Assembly (NCBI GenBank): GCA_021325595.1
Contig: JAJPGX010000030.1
Coordinates: forward strand, 1-47,823
Source of the DNA: Nitrososphaerota archaeon
Lineage (GTDB): Archaea; Thermoproteota; Nitrososphaeria; Nitrososphaerales; Nitrosopumilaceae
DNA: 47,823 bases
Direction: 5' to 3'
The first letter of the stretch is position 1, and the number at the start of each line of letters is the position of its first letter. The notes under the pieces are model-generated. The model did not search any database and had not been told where the DNA came from. It saw nothing but the letters and a program-made list of their open reading frames with translations. Below, in pieces: positions 33,044 to 41,900 of this stretch. The position numbers and the translations under genes are program-made.

Positions 33044-33069
33044 CTATTAAATAAAACACGGCAAGAGAT

Positions 33070-33354
33070 GTGGCTGTGACAAGGCCGCCAAACATTGTGT
33101 TCATAGGAAAAAAACCAATTCTTACCTATGTTAATGCCACATTGACGCTGTTATCAAATGAGCCTGTTGTAACTATCAAAGCCAGAGGTAAGAGTATTAC
33201 AGCGGCTGTTGATGTATCGCAAATGATAGTAAAAAGAATGAATGCTGTAGGATACAAAGTAAGCGGAGTCAGGATATTTTCTGAGAGAATGGAATCAAAA
33301 GATGGAAAAGAAAGAAACGTCTCAACCATTGAGGTAGACGTTTCCAAGCCATAG
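33070..33354 (+). CDS. alba: Alba chromatin / nucleic-acid-binding protein
   Basis: A 94-residue Alba-fold protein: NIVFIGKKPILTYVNATLTL, then VVTIKARGKSITAAVDVSQM and VGYKVSGVRIFSE, closing with STIEVDV. The GKKP lysine at K14/K15 corresponds to the acetylatable DNA-contacting lysine of Sulfolobus Alba, and KARGKSI is the usual second contact. Alba dimers coat DNA and RNA. The start is GTG (33070 or 33076) with a TATA-like ATTAAATAAA at about 33045-33054. The exported four-cysteine protein follows after 1 base. Confidence 0.95.
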   Translation: MAVTRPPNIVFIGKKPILTYVNATLTLLSNEPVVTIKARGKSITAAVDVSQMIVKRMNAVGYKVSGVRIFSERMESKDGKERNVSTIEVDVSKP

Positions 33355-33355
33355 T

Positions 33356-33589
33356 ATGGTTGGTAAAAAATTTGCAGTAATTATTGTAATTATACTGGCT
33401 ATCATATCGACCACATTTCTATATGAATCAGGACTTAATACTTGTAAATTACAACAACTTGATTTGGAATCAAAGATTGACAAATATGCCAAAACAAAAG
33501 ATCCATCATTCTGTGATTCATTAAATACAGAAATATCCCAATTTAACGCAGAATGCAAATCCGATATTGAAATACAAGACTGCGGTTAG
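33356..33589 (+). CDS. 77-residue exported or anchored four-cysteine protein
   Basis: A signal-anchor-like N-terminus (KKFAVIIVIILAIISTTFLY, 4-23) is followed by about 54 residues with four cysteines (NTCKLQQ, PSFCDSL, AECKSD, QDCG), which could make two disulfides outside the membrane. The rest is helical and charged. It starts 1 base after alba stops, an odd pairing of a cytosolic chromatin protein and an exported one. I recognise no family. Confidence 0.62.
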   Translation: MVGKKFAVIIVIILAIISTTFLYESGLNTCKLQQLDLESKIDKYAKTKDPSFCDSLNTEISQFNAECKSDIEIQDCG

Positions 33590-33834
33590 TAGGCAAATAT
33601 TTTTGAATGATTTTCTATGTTATTTTTTAAAAAATTTAATGCCTCTACAGGTTCATAAAAATAGAAAAATTCATCATATCCATTTTTTGTTACTAGTATG
33701 GTGTACCTACGTGCTATCTTGTTAACAAAAATTTTGCCATCAGGGTTATCGATTCTAACGCCCTCGTCAGAATCTAGTCGTTCTATGTATTTTTGAAGGT
33801 CGGCAAATTCTATACTGTGTTCCTGGTAACTCAT
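33586..33834 (-). CDS. 82-residue hypothetical protein coupled to PAC2 chaperone
   Basis: I recognise no family. The protein has a helical start (EFADLQKYIERLDSDEG), a beta-rich middle (VRIDNPDGKIFVNKIARRYT) and an aromatic segment (NGYDEFFYFYEPVEALNFL). The ATG overlaps the stop of the PAC2-family gene as ATGA, so it is very likely translated with it and may share its role in proteasome biology; that is inference from coupling only. Confidence 0.65.
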   Translation of the reverse strand: MSYQEHSIEFADLQKYIERLDSDEGVRIDNPDGKIFVNKIARRYTILVTKNGYDEFFYFYEPVEALNFLKNNIENHSKIFAY

Positions 33835-34547
33835 CCATAAATCGCATCTTTTAATGGGCCTGTTTCTTGTTCTGTTTGTTTTAGGTGCCGTTCTATATCT
33901 TCTGCCTCACTTAACAATGTCTTGAGATCACATGAAGCTCCTGGAACTAATTTTGACATGGCCATGCAAATTTCGGCACCTGCTCTAAAGTCAGGTCCTG
34001 TTTCTTTTCCTTTGTAGAGTATGACTATTACATTGGTATTAGAAAGAACTCCTTCATTTAGTAATATTCCAGGGATGCCAGGGACAGTTCCATTCTTTAA
34101 TATTGGTATGCCTGCATCTTGGAGTTTTTTTCTTGCCTCCTTGGTGCTTCCTACTCCTATTAGAAGTGGGGCATCATCATCGGTTTTTACAGCAGAACTG
34201 CTTAGTATGAAAGAACATTTGTGTTCATTTGCCCAATCAAGCATCATCCTTGCAACGTCACGATGCAAGGATTCATGTGGTGTCATATACGATGAAAAGA
34301 CTGCAACTTTCAGATCTGGATTGACAAATATTCTAGCTGGAAAATTTGGTTCTTCTTCACGCACTATGCTTACTGGTGGAAATAATTCTGAATCAAGTAC
34401 TCCTGCCAGCTCAAACTGTGTTGTTGTATTGATAAGAGATTCAGTTGCTATCGCATTTGCCAAACCTGCATATGGAAAACCATCTATCAGGTATCCACCT
34501 GTTATGTTAACAGGTTTTAATTCGCGAATTATTATATTGTTATCCAA
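33831..34547 (-). CDS. PAC2-family proteasome assembly chaperone with HbYX-type end
   Basis: A 238-residue PAC2 protein: GGYLIDGFPYAGLANAIATE near the start, then VAVFSSYMTPHESLHRDVAR, a glycine-rich VPGIPGILLNEGV, and a C-terminal helix ending LKDAIYG. Archaeal PbaA/PbaB and eukaryotic PAC1-PAC2 belong here. The closing Ile-Tyr-Gly fits the hydrophobic-Tyr-X motif that inserts between 20S alpha subunits, so this protein probably binds the proteasome core directly. An 82-residue protein is translationally coupled downstream. Confidence 0.87.
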   Translation of the reverse strand: MDNNIIIRELKPVNITGGYLIDGFPYAGLANAIATESLINTTTQFELAGVLDSELFPPVSIVREEEPNFPARIFVNPDLKVAVFSSYMTPHESLHRDVARMMLDWANEHKCSFILSSSAVKTDDDAPLLIGVGSTKEARKKLQDAGIPILKNGTVPGIPGILLNEGVLSNTNVIVILYKGKETGPDFRAGAEICMAMSKLVPGASCDLKTLLSEAEDIERHLKQTEQETGPLKDAIYG

Positions 34548-34618
34548 TATGATTCTGGTACATGTACGTACTTTTAAATCATGGATATCGTTTTAACTAA
34601 CATAAGGAAAGAAAAGCT

Positions 34619-34864
34619 ATGGAATCAGTATACATTCTTCTTAACTGTGATCTGGGCTCTGAAGTAGATATCATAAACGAGCTTACAAAAATACCTGAAG
34701 TAAAAGAGGTGCGAGGTACTTATGGTATCTATGACATCTTTGTCAAACTAGAAGCTGATTCTACTCAAGTCTTGGAAAATGTGATCACACATAAAATTAG
34801 ACGAATTCCAAAAATTCGTTCCACGGTGACTTTAACTCCTATCCTGTCTCAGGGTGGACGCTAA
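34619..34864 (+). CDS. Stand-alone Lrp/AsnC ligand-binding (RAM) domain
   Basis: An 81-residue protein consisting only of the RAM effector-binding domain: ESVYILLNCDLGSEVDIINE, VKEVRGTYGIYDIFVKLEA and RSTVTLTPI. There is no helix-turn-helix, so it cannot bind DNA by itself; such proteins form amino-acid-binding oligomers or modulate full-length Lrp. The gene directly precedes the CysRS-like gene (7 bases from its preferred ATG), so it may sense the amino acid that enzyme uses. That link is inference. Confidence 0.85.
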   Translation: MESVYILLNCDLGSEVDIINELTKIPEVKEVRGTYGIYDIFVKLEADSTQVLENVITHKIRRIPKIRSTVTLTPILSQGGR

Positions 34865-34871
34865 ACATAAA

Positions 34872-36032
34872 ATGCTAAAGATTTTTAATTCTTTTTCTAG
34901 TAACAAGGAAGACTTCAAACCCTTTGAATCTAATCTTGTAAAAATATTCATCTGTGGTCCAACTCTTTATGATTATACGCACGTAGGACATGCTAGGATA
35001 TTTCTCACATATGATCTATTGTGTAGGATCCTACATCAAGAGGGTATACAGACCGATGTTCTTGTAAATATGACTGATATTAATCAAAATGTATTCAGTA
35101 AGGCAAAAGAAGGATCACGAAGTTACAAAGATGTTTCAACATATTATGCAAAACAATTTGTTACAGATTTATTTGGTCTTAACATAAAATCTGTTAATAG
35201 ACTAGCGTTTGTTTCAGACTATGTTCCATTTATAGAAAAATACATAGATAAACTAGTACAAAAAAATCAAGCATACATTGCTCGCGGCAATGTCTACCTT
35301 GATACTGAAAACATGGGTGATTATGGAAAAATTTCAGGCCAGACTCAATTGCAACTATCTTTACATTACTTAGATATTGGTCCAAACAAGAAAAATCAGA
35401 AAGACATCATGCTGTGGAACTGTTCTGATAATTTTGATGTGTCATGGGACAGTAAGTTTGGAAAAGGAATTCCTTGGTGGCATATTCAAGATACAGCAGT
35501 TGCACTAGAAAATTTTGGTAATAATTATGATATACATGGGGGAGCACGAGAGCTAGTATTTCCTCATCACGAAGCTCATTTGGTACAATATGCATTACTA
35601 TCTGGTTCCTCAGTACCTGTAAAAACATGGATGTATGTGGGTCTAGTCTTGAGTAGAAATCAAAAAATGTCAAAATCATTTGGTAATGTAACATGGATAC
35701 GAGATCTGTTACAAAAATATGGTCAAAACCTTGTTAGGCTGTATATTTTTTCATATCATTATAGAAACGATATTGAATTTTCAGAAGATGATCTGATGTC
35801 AAAAAAACCTATTTTAGATTTGATATTGATAACTAAACCCAAAACTGGTTCCAAGACTGATAAAGAGATAGAATCTCTATTGGATGATTTCATACATGCG
35901 TTACACGATGATCTGAATTCTCCACTTGCTTTAGAATATGTTAACAAAATTTGTAATCAAATCAACGAAGGAAAGAAAATAAGCACTGAAAATTTTGATA
36001 TGATGTGTAACATACTTGGGATTACTATATGA
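34872..36032 (+). CDS. Short cysteinyl-tRNA-synthetase-like enzyme with altered zinc site
   Basis: A 386-residue class I synthetase-type protein. It has FICGPTLYDYTHVGHAR (26-42, HIGH-like HVGH 37-40) and KMSKS (265-269), so the adenylation core is intact. CysRS zinc ligands C28, C209, H234 and E238 of E. coli align with C28, D207, H232 and H236. The protein stops after the start of the helical domain, lacking the anticodon-binding end; MshC-type ligases have this size. The ATG at 34872 is preferred because CysRS proteins begin MLKI; a GTG at 34854 is in frame. Its stop overlaps the GNAT start as ATGA. It could be the cell's CysRS or a cysteine (or other) ligase. Confidence 0.8.
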   Translation: MLKIFNSFSSNKEDFKPFESNLVKIFICGPTLYDYTHVGHARIFLTYDLLCRILHQEGIQTDVLVNMTDINQNVFSKAKEGSRSYKDVSTYYAKQFVTDLFGLNIKSVNRLAFVSDYVPFIEKYIDKLVQKNQAYIARGNVYLDTENMGDYGKISGQTQLQLSLHYLDIGPNKKNQKDIMLWNCSDNFDVSWDSKFGKGIPWWHIQDTAVALENFGNNYDIHGGARELVFPHHEAHLVQYALLSGSSVPVKTWMYVGLVLSRNQKMSKSFGNVTWIRDLLQKYGQNLVRLYIFSYHYRNDIEFSEDDLMSKKPILDLILITKPKTGSKTDKEIESLLDDFIHALHDDLNSPLALEYVNKICNQINEGKKISTENFDMMCNILGITI

Positions 36033-36730
36033 ATTCCAAAATAGAAGAAATCGATTCTATCTTTAGTGGAATTTGGAGTACGAGAAAAAAAATGGAATGT
36101 GGCGATTTATTTCTAAATTCTAATCTTTTAGATGATGTTTTTTTCAACAAGTTGACAAATATCACATGTATTAGTGAATCTATGATAACTGACACCATTG
36201 ATGAATTTAAAAAATATAATTCCAAAGTATTTGTTTATTCGTTAAACTATTCTGAACTTGACAAATTTTTACTGGAAAAAAATTTTACTCATTATGACAC
36301 TCAACACGTCTTAAAAAAGAACTCTTACTCTTCTACAAAAAATGATCTTGAAAAAATATCACCTACAAAATCAATGATTTGGGCTAACATTTTCTGTAAT
36401 TCTTATGACTGTATGGATTGGCTAGAAACTGTTAATTCTATTGTAAAAAACTCAACATCGCAAATAGAGTACTATGTGGATACAACACATAGTGCTTGTA
36501 TGGCACTAATTGAGAAATCTTCGATTTTAGGATTGTACTGTCTTGGAACGCTTCCTGAAAAAAGAAAACAAGGTCTTGCTTCCTTGCTTATTGATTTTGC
36601 ATCATGGAAAGTAAAACAAGAGAAATTAGACTTTCTCATGCTTGAAACTTATGAAAAAGATGATCTCTTAAAATTTTATGAAAAACTAGGGTTTGAAAAT
36701 CTGTACCACAAGACAGTTTATACTATCTGA
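36029..36730 (+). CDS. GNAT-family acetyltransferase coupled to the CysRS-like gene
   Basis: A 233-residue protein. The C-terminal 90 residues hold the GNAT acetyl-CoA site, LGTLPEKRKQGLASLLI (172-188), with R179-x-x-G182-x-A184 and the closing LLKFYEKLGFENL. The N-terminal 130 residues are unlike GNAT consensus and may be a degenerate second copy or a substrate domain. Its ATG overlaps the upstream stop, so the two proteins are produced together. In mycothiol synthesis a CysRS-like ligase (MshC) is followed in the pathway by a GNAT (MshD); whether that analogy holds here is unknown. Confidence 0.78.
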   Translation: MNSKIEEIDSIFSGIWSTRKKMECGDLFLNSNLLDDVFFNKLTNITCISESMITDTIDEFKKYNSKVFVYSLNYSELDKFLLEKNFTHYDTQHVLKKNSYSSTKNDLEKISPTKSMIWANIFCNSYDCMDWLETVNSIVKNSTSQIEYYVDTTHSACMALIEKSSILGLYCLGTLPEKRKQGLASLLIDFASWKVKQEKLDFLMLETYEKDDLLKFYEKLGFENLYHKTVYTI

Positions 36731-37661
36731 TTTTTGATAGAAGCGCAGAATAAAGAAATGGCAATATTGTTGTTGCTTCTGCATGGATGGTAGTCTGCAT
36801 AGCGTTTTGTGTTACTTTTCCCCATGATATGGCCTCTCTTACTAGTGCACCACTTAAACTTCCGTCAAATTCTTGAGCGGTTGTTATGTACACTGCATAG
36901 TCCAATCCTTCTCGATATTGATTCCACCAAAGAGTGTGATGTTTTGATATTCCACCTCCTAGCATCAGTGCGCCAGATTTTTTTGCTTTGAAAATTAATT
37001 CAGATAATAAATTACCATCAGCAGTAATGTTTAATCTAAAATCAGTGTGTTTTTGTGTAAACATCCAAATCTGGCTGCCTACAGCTCCATCCATAATTCC
37101 CGGAACTATTACTGGAATGTTATTTTTACTTGCCCAGTAAAGAAATGAATCTTCACCCAAGTTCTCACCTATCATTTTTGATATGTCACTGGTTGACATT
37201 TCTTTTTTACCGCTATCATATGATTTCTTTAGAAAGATTTGCATTTTTTCTTCTATCAATGGACCATAGCTTTGTAGTGGAACCAAAACATTTCCTAATC
37301 TGTGTATGTCGTTTTCTGCAAGCTCGGTATCATCAAGTGTAAATGAACCTTCAAGATAATTGGAGTAGTGTCTTGCAATATCGTGATCTAATGCACCACA
37401 TGTTGTAATCACTACATCGAACATTTTGTTTTTTATCATGTCTTTTATTATTCCCCTAAGTCCAGTTGAGACAACTGCTCCTACATATGATAGAAATTTT
37501 AGACAATCTCTGTCCTGTATCATGGAAGTTAGAATGTTGAGTCCATCAACAAGATTTCTTGATTCAAATCCTCCAGATTTTGACATCTGATCAAATATGG
37601 CATCAATTTTGTCATCTTTGTTAATTGAGATATCTTTAACCGGTCTTCCGGGCTTTATCAC
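36723..37661 (-). CDS. dys: Deoxyhypusine synthase
   Basis: A 312-residue enzyme that transfers the butylamine part of spermidine to a lysine of aIF5A. It has the NAD-binding VVITTCGALDHDIAR, VPGIMDGAVGSQIW, GGGISKHH, DYAVYITTAQEFDGSLSGA and EAISWGKVT, whose Lys corresponds to the catalytic lysine of human DHS. The start is GTG at 37661 with a minus-strand TATA-like TTTTATACC about 26 bases upstream. Its end overlaps that of the convergent GNAT gene by 8 bases. Length is normal. Confidence 0.94.
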   Translation of the reverse strand: MIKPGRPVKDISINKDDKIDAIFDQMSKSGGFESRNLVDGLNILTSMIQDRDCLKFLSYVGAVVSTGLRGIIKDMIKNKMFDVVITTCGALDHDIARHYSNYLEGSFTLDDTELAENDIHRLGNVLVPLQSYGPLIEEKMQIFLKKSYDSGKKEMSTSDISKMIGENLGEDSFLYWASKNNIPVIVPGIMDGAVGSQIWMFTQKHTDFRLNITADGNLLSELIFKAKKSGALMLGGGISKHHTLWWNQYREGLDYAVYITTAQEFDGSLSGALVREAISWGKVTQNAMQTTIHAEATTILPFLYSALLSKIR

Positions 37662-37732
37662 AGGTTTCGAATCATTTGTGGGGTATAAAATCCTCTGCTC
37701 ATGATCACAAATAATTAATATGCTGGCATAAT

Positions 37733-38815
37733 TTGGTAGCTATCAAATTGGGTAAGAAGATAAAGATTGCAATAGCAGGTGTTGGCAACTGTGCTTCCGC
37801 ACTTATACAAGGATCCAAGTATTATGCAAAAAATCCTAATGATACTGTGGGTTTAACTGCTTACAATATCGGTGGCTATGAACCTGGAGATATTGAGGTA
37901 GTGGCAGCTTTTGATGTGGCTGATACAAAGGTAGGAAAAGATGTATCTGAAGCAATTTTTGCAAGACCAAATAACACTGTAACCGTAGCAGAGGTTCCTA
38001 ATCTGGGTGTAACAGTACAGAAAGGCCCTACAATGGACGGTATTGGAAGGCACTTGAGCCAAATAATTACACCTTCCAAAGATTCTGATGTTAATGTAAA
38101 AAAGATCTTGATGGACAGTGGCGCAGAAATGCTATTGAATTATTTGCCTGTCGGAAGTACTAACGCTGTAAAACATTATGCCTCGCAAGCCCTTGAGGCC
38201 GGAATTGGATTTCTTAATGCTATCCCTGTCTTTATTGCCTCTGAACCAAAATGGCAACAAGCTTTTGCAGACAAGAAAATACCGCTTGCGGGAGATGATG
38301 TGATGAGTCAGCTTGGGGCTACTGTTGTACATAAGACACTGGTCAAGTTATTTGTTGATCGAGGTGTTTTGATTGACGGTACGTATCAGCTTAACATTGG
38401 AGGAGATATGGACTTTTACAACATGTTGGATGAGGAAAGACTTGAGGATAAGCGCATTAGCAAGACAAGTGCAGTCAAAGCCATGGCTGACTATGATATT
38501 CCAATGAGAATTGGACCAAGTGATTATGTGGATTTTATTGATAATGAAAAGATATGTTACATCAACATTGAAGGAAAATACTTTGGTAAGATACCAGTAA
38601 AATTAGATCTTAAACTCAAAGTGATTGATGCCTATAACAGTGCAGGCATTATGATTGATGCAATAAGAGGATTAAAAGTAGCACTTGACAGAAAACTCTA
38701 CGGCCCAATGACTAGTATATCATCATATTGTTTCAAGCACCCTCCTATTCAGATGCCATACACTGAGGCAAAGAAGGCATTTACAGAATTTGTAGAAGGC
38801 AAAAGAGACAAGTAG
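37733..38815 (+). CDS. Inositol-1-phosphate synthase (myo-inositol synthesis)
   Basis: A 360-residue MIPS of the archaeal/actinobacterial short type. It has a Rossmann start IAIAGVGNCASALIQG, the central LLNYLPVGSTNAVKHYA, KIPLAGDDVMSQLGATVVH and the catalytic-region SKTSAVKAMADYDIPMRIGPSDYV. It converts glucose-6-phosphate to L-myo-inositol-1-phosphate, used for archaeal inositol lipids and compatible solutes. The start is TTG with a TATA-like ATAATTAATA about 20 bases upstream. It is divergent from deoxyhypusine synthase and lies 1 kb from the CysRS-like/GNAT pair. Confidence 0.93.
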   Translation: MVAIKLGKKIKIAIAGVGNCASALIQGSKYYAKNPNDTVGLTAYNIGGYEPGDIEVVAAFDVADTKVGKDVSEAIFARPNNTVTVAEVPNLGVTVQKGPTMDGIGRHLSQIITPSKDSDVNVKKILMDSGAEMLLNYLPVGSTNAVKHYASQALEAGIGFLNAIPVFIASEPKWQQAFADKKIPLAGDDVMSQLGATVVHKTLVKLFVDRGVLIDGTYQLNIGGDMDFYNMLDEERLEDKRISKTSAVKAMADYDIPMRIGPSDYVDFIDNEKICYINIEGKYFGKIPVKLDLKLKVIDAYNSAGIMIDAIRGLKVALDRKLYGPMTSISSYCFKHPPIQMPYTEAKKAFTEFVEGKRDK

Positions 38816-38900
38816 CAACTTTCGCATTGTAATTATTGTTAGCATAGTCAAGGAAACTTGTCAATATTCGGTTATTTCGTTTGGGACCACATCCGCTTTA

Positions 38901-41900
38901 TTGGTCCATATACGCAAGTTGGAGATCTTTGGATTCAAATCATTTGGTTACAAAAACACCATCGTTAATTTAGAGACTGGATTGGTTGCTATCTCTGGAT
39001 CTAATGGATCTGGTAAGAGTAACATTTTAGATGCAATTTCCTTTGCCTTGGGTGAAAACTCTCCAAAAGTTATGAGAGTGGACAAACTTCGTTCCTTGTT
39101 GCATGATGTAGATAATGCCCGCCATGGTGCAAAAATCGCTCGTGTGAGCTGCCACTTTGACAATACCGACAGAAAGATACCGGTAGATTCTAACGTTGTA
39201 ACAATTACTCGTGAGATGGACGAGACTGGGGAAAACATATACTATTTAAATCAAAAAAAAGTACTCAGAAACCATATTCTAGATCTGCTTGAAGTAGCAA
39301 ACTGCGGTATCCATAAACTCAACATCGTACAGCAGGGTACAATCACAAGAATATCCGAGTTTAACGCCGAGGAAAGAAGGAAGATAATTGAGGATATAAT
39401 CGGTCTTGCGTACTTTGATGAGAAAAAAACAGAGGCACTAAAACAACTAGATGAGGCAGACAGGCGTCTTGAAATCGCCCTTGCTAGGATGGACGAAATA
39501 AAAAAGCGTATCGATGAACTAGAAGAGGAAAGAAACAACCAATTAAGATATGATTTTCTTGATAGAGAACTTAGACGACTTTATGCTATCCAGGCATCTA
39601 ACAAGCTACGAGATATTGAAGAAACCAAAATATCAAAAGAAAAGAGTCTTCATGCAATACAATCAGAATCAAAGAAGGCAGAAGAACAGCGTACTCTTTT
39701 ACGTGAAGAAATAAAAAAACTTGAAGATGAAAAACAAAAATTCATGGATGAAGTAAATGCTTACAACCAAGCAAAGGCAGCAATTGACTCTGAACTTGCA
39801 TCTGCAATGCATCAATCAGAAGAAGCAAATAGTAAATTAGCTACTAATTCAAGAAGAATCTCGCAAATTGATTTACGACTACCTGAAATACAGACAGAAT
39901 TGGCATCATTACATGAACGTCGTTCCCTTTTGGAATCCCAAATAACTGAATTAAAAAATTTGATTAATAATATCAACGAATCAAAAAAGAATACAAACAC
40001 AGAGCTTGCTACTGTTGATTCCGAGATTAACCAAGTGATGCGACAGCAATCACAAATTGCAACAAACAAGCTAAAAGTTGATGAAAAGATACGTAATCTA
40101 ACAAACTTACTAAACGAAACAAAACTATCCTTATCAAAACTAGAACAAGAAAAAACAGATATACAAAACAAAATAGAGCAAAACACATCAAAGATAAAAT
40201 CTCTTCTTGAGGAAAAACAACGGCTGTTGATGCTTGAACAAAAACTGCGTGCAGTCAGAGCAGTCCATGAAGTAGCTATGAATGATATCAAGACAAGATT
40301 GGGAAACTTGCGTGAGAAAAGGGCAAAAATTGAACATGACATTGATGAAACTACTCTAATATTTGAAAAAGCAAGTAAAGCTGCAGCTCAATATGAAGCA
40401 AAGATCAAAGTAGTCAAAGAAGTGATGCATGAAGATTATTCCATTGCAAAACTCAAGGAAGATTCCAAGAGATTGGGAATCCAGGGTCTTGTCTACGAAA
40501 TTCTTTCATGGGATAAACAATATGAAAGACCAATTCTTGCAGTTGGTTCTGACTGGCTCAAGGGACTGGTAGTAAATGATTTTGCTACGCTGCTTGGATT
40601 GGCTGAATTTGCACAACAAAAAAAATTGCCTAAGATAAGGATTATCCCACTAGATGCAATTTCTAATTCTAAAGTATCTATTAAAAAAGAACAAGGTGTA
40701 CTTGGGACATTATCTGAGTTTGTAAAATGTGATCAAAGATTTGACGCATTAAAGAATTTTATTTTCGGAAGTATTGTTCTAGTTGATTCTAAAGAAAAAG
40801 CATACGAATTATCAAAGCAAGGATATAGAGCAGTTACTGTAGATGGACAATTTTTTGAAGCAGACGCAAACGCTGTAGTCGTTGACGTGAATTCTAAAGT
40901 CTCACACTTGACAAAAATCATTCTCCTTAGTACTTCGGTAGATGGACTGGTTGAATCACTTGAACTATTGAAAAGATTCATACAAAACAAAAAGAACCAA
41001 ATCAAGAAATTAGAGCGCATAACTAAAAGTCTTGAAAACAGATACATCTCATCAGAAACAGGTCTTGCAAACGTAGACCTTGGTCTATCTGATATAAAGA
41101 CAAAACTAAAAGCATTAGGACTTTCAGACGATCAACTTTCATCACGAATAGTTCAGCTCAAAAAAAGAGAGGAAAGCATTACAGTTGCACTTTCCAAGAT
41201 GGAGTCATATGTGGCATCGCTTGAGGAGCGTGTATCTCTTACAAAAGAAAATTATGCAGAAGAAGAACAGGCACGAATTGCAAGTGTTTTGTCTTCACTG
41301 AACGAAAAGCGTTCTACTTTACTTAGTACTCAAACTAGTATATCTACCCAATTTAGAGATCTTACTACTAACCTTACTGAATTGATAAACCAAGAGAGCT
41401 CTTTGAAGACAAATATGCGATTGTTATCTCAAGAACAATCCTCCCTAAACCATGAAAAACATGAACTCGAGGTACAATCAAGATCCTTATCAAAAGAAAA
41501 AGAGACTCTGGATTCATCGCTGGTTGCCCTCAGGGAAAAAGAACAGCAGCTTATCTCAACTTCAGGCACATCAGTCACTACGCTAAAAGAATATGACTCC
41601 AAATTAAAAAATCTCTATGAATCTGAGCGAACATTTAGCAAAGAGATTAACGGAATTGAAAGACAGTCTGATTCGATCTCTCGCGATATCAAAGACTTGG
41701 CTGAAAATGAAGATCGAATAAGAAAAACATTGCATTCCTATGGATACGATTCACTTCTGGAATCATTTGATGTAGATCATCTTTTACTTGAACTAGAATC
41801 TGAAAAGAAAAAGCTGACAGGCTCACTAAACACCAAGTCTCCTGAAACATACGTTGAGATATCAAACGGATATCGTTCCATGTCTTCAAGAAAGAATGAA

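Noticed and set aside
34021-34596. 191-codon open frame antisense to the PAC2 gene
   Set aside because: Covered by a recognised gene with motifs and a coupled downstream partner; the antisense product has no recognisable feature.
37640-37740. Possible tRNA (GGTTTCGAATC-like string near 37664)
   Set aside because: No acceptor, D or anticodon stem can be formed; the string lies at the start of deoxyhypusine synthase and its promoter.
39812-40342. 176-codon open frame antisense to SMC
   Set aside because: Mirror of the Lys/Glu-rich coiled coil, giving Phe/Ser-rich nonsense; the SMC frame is certain.
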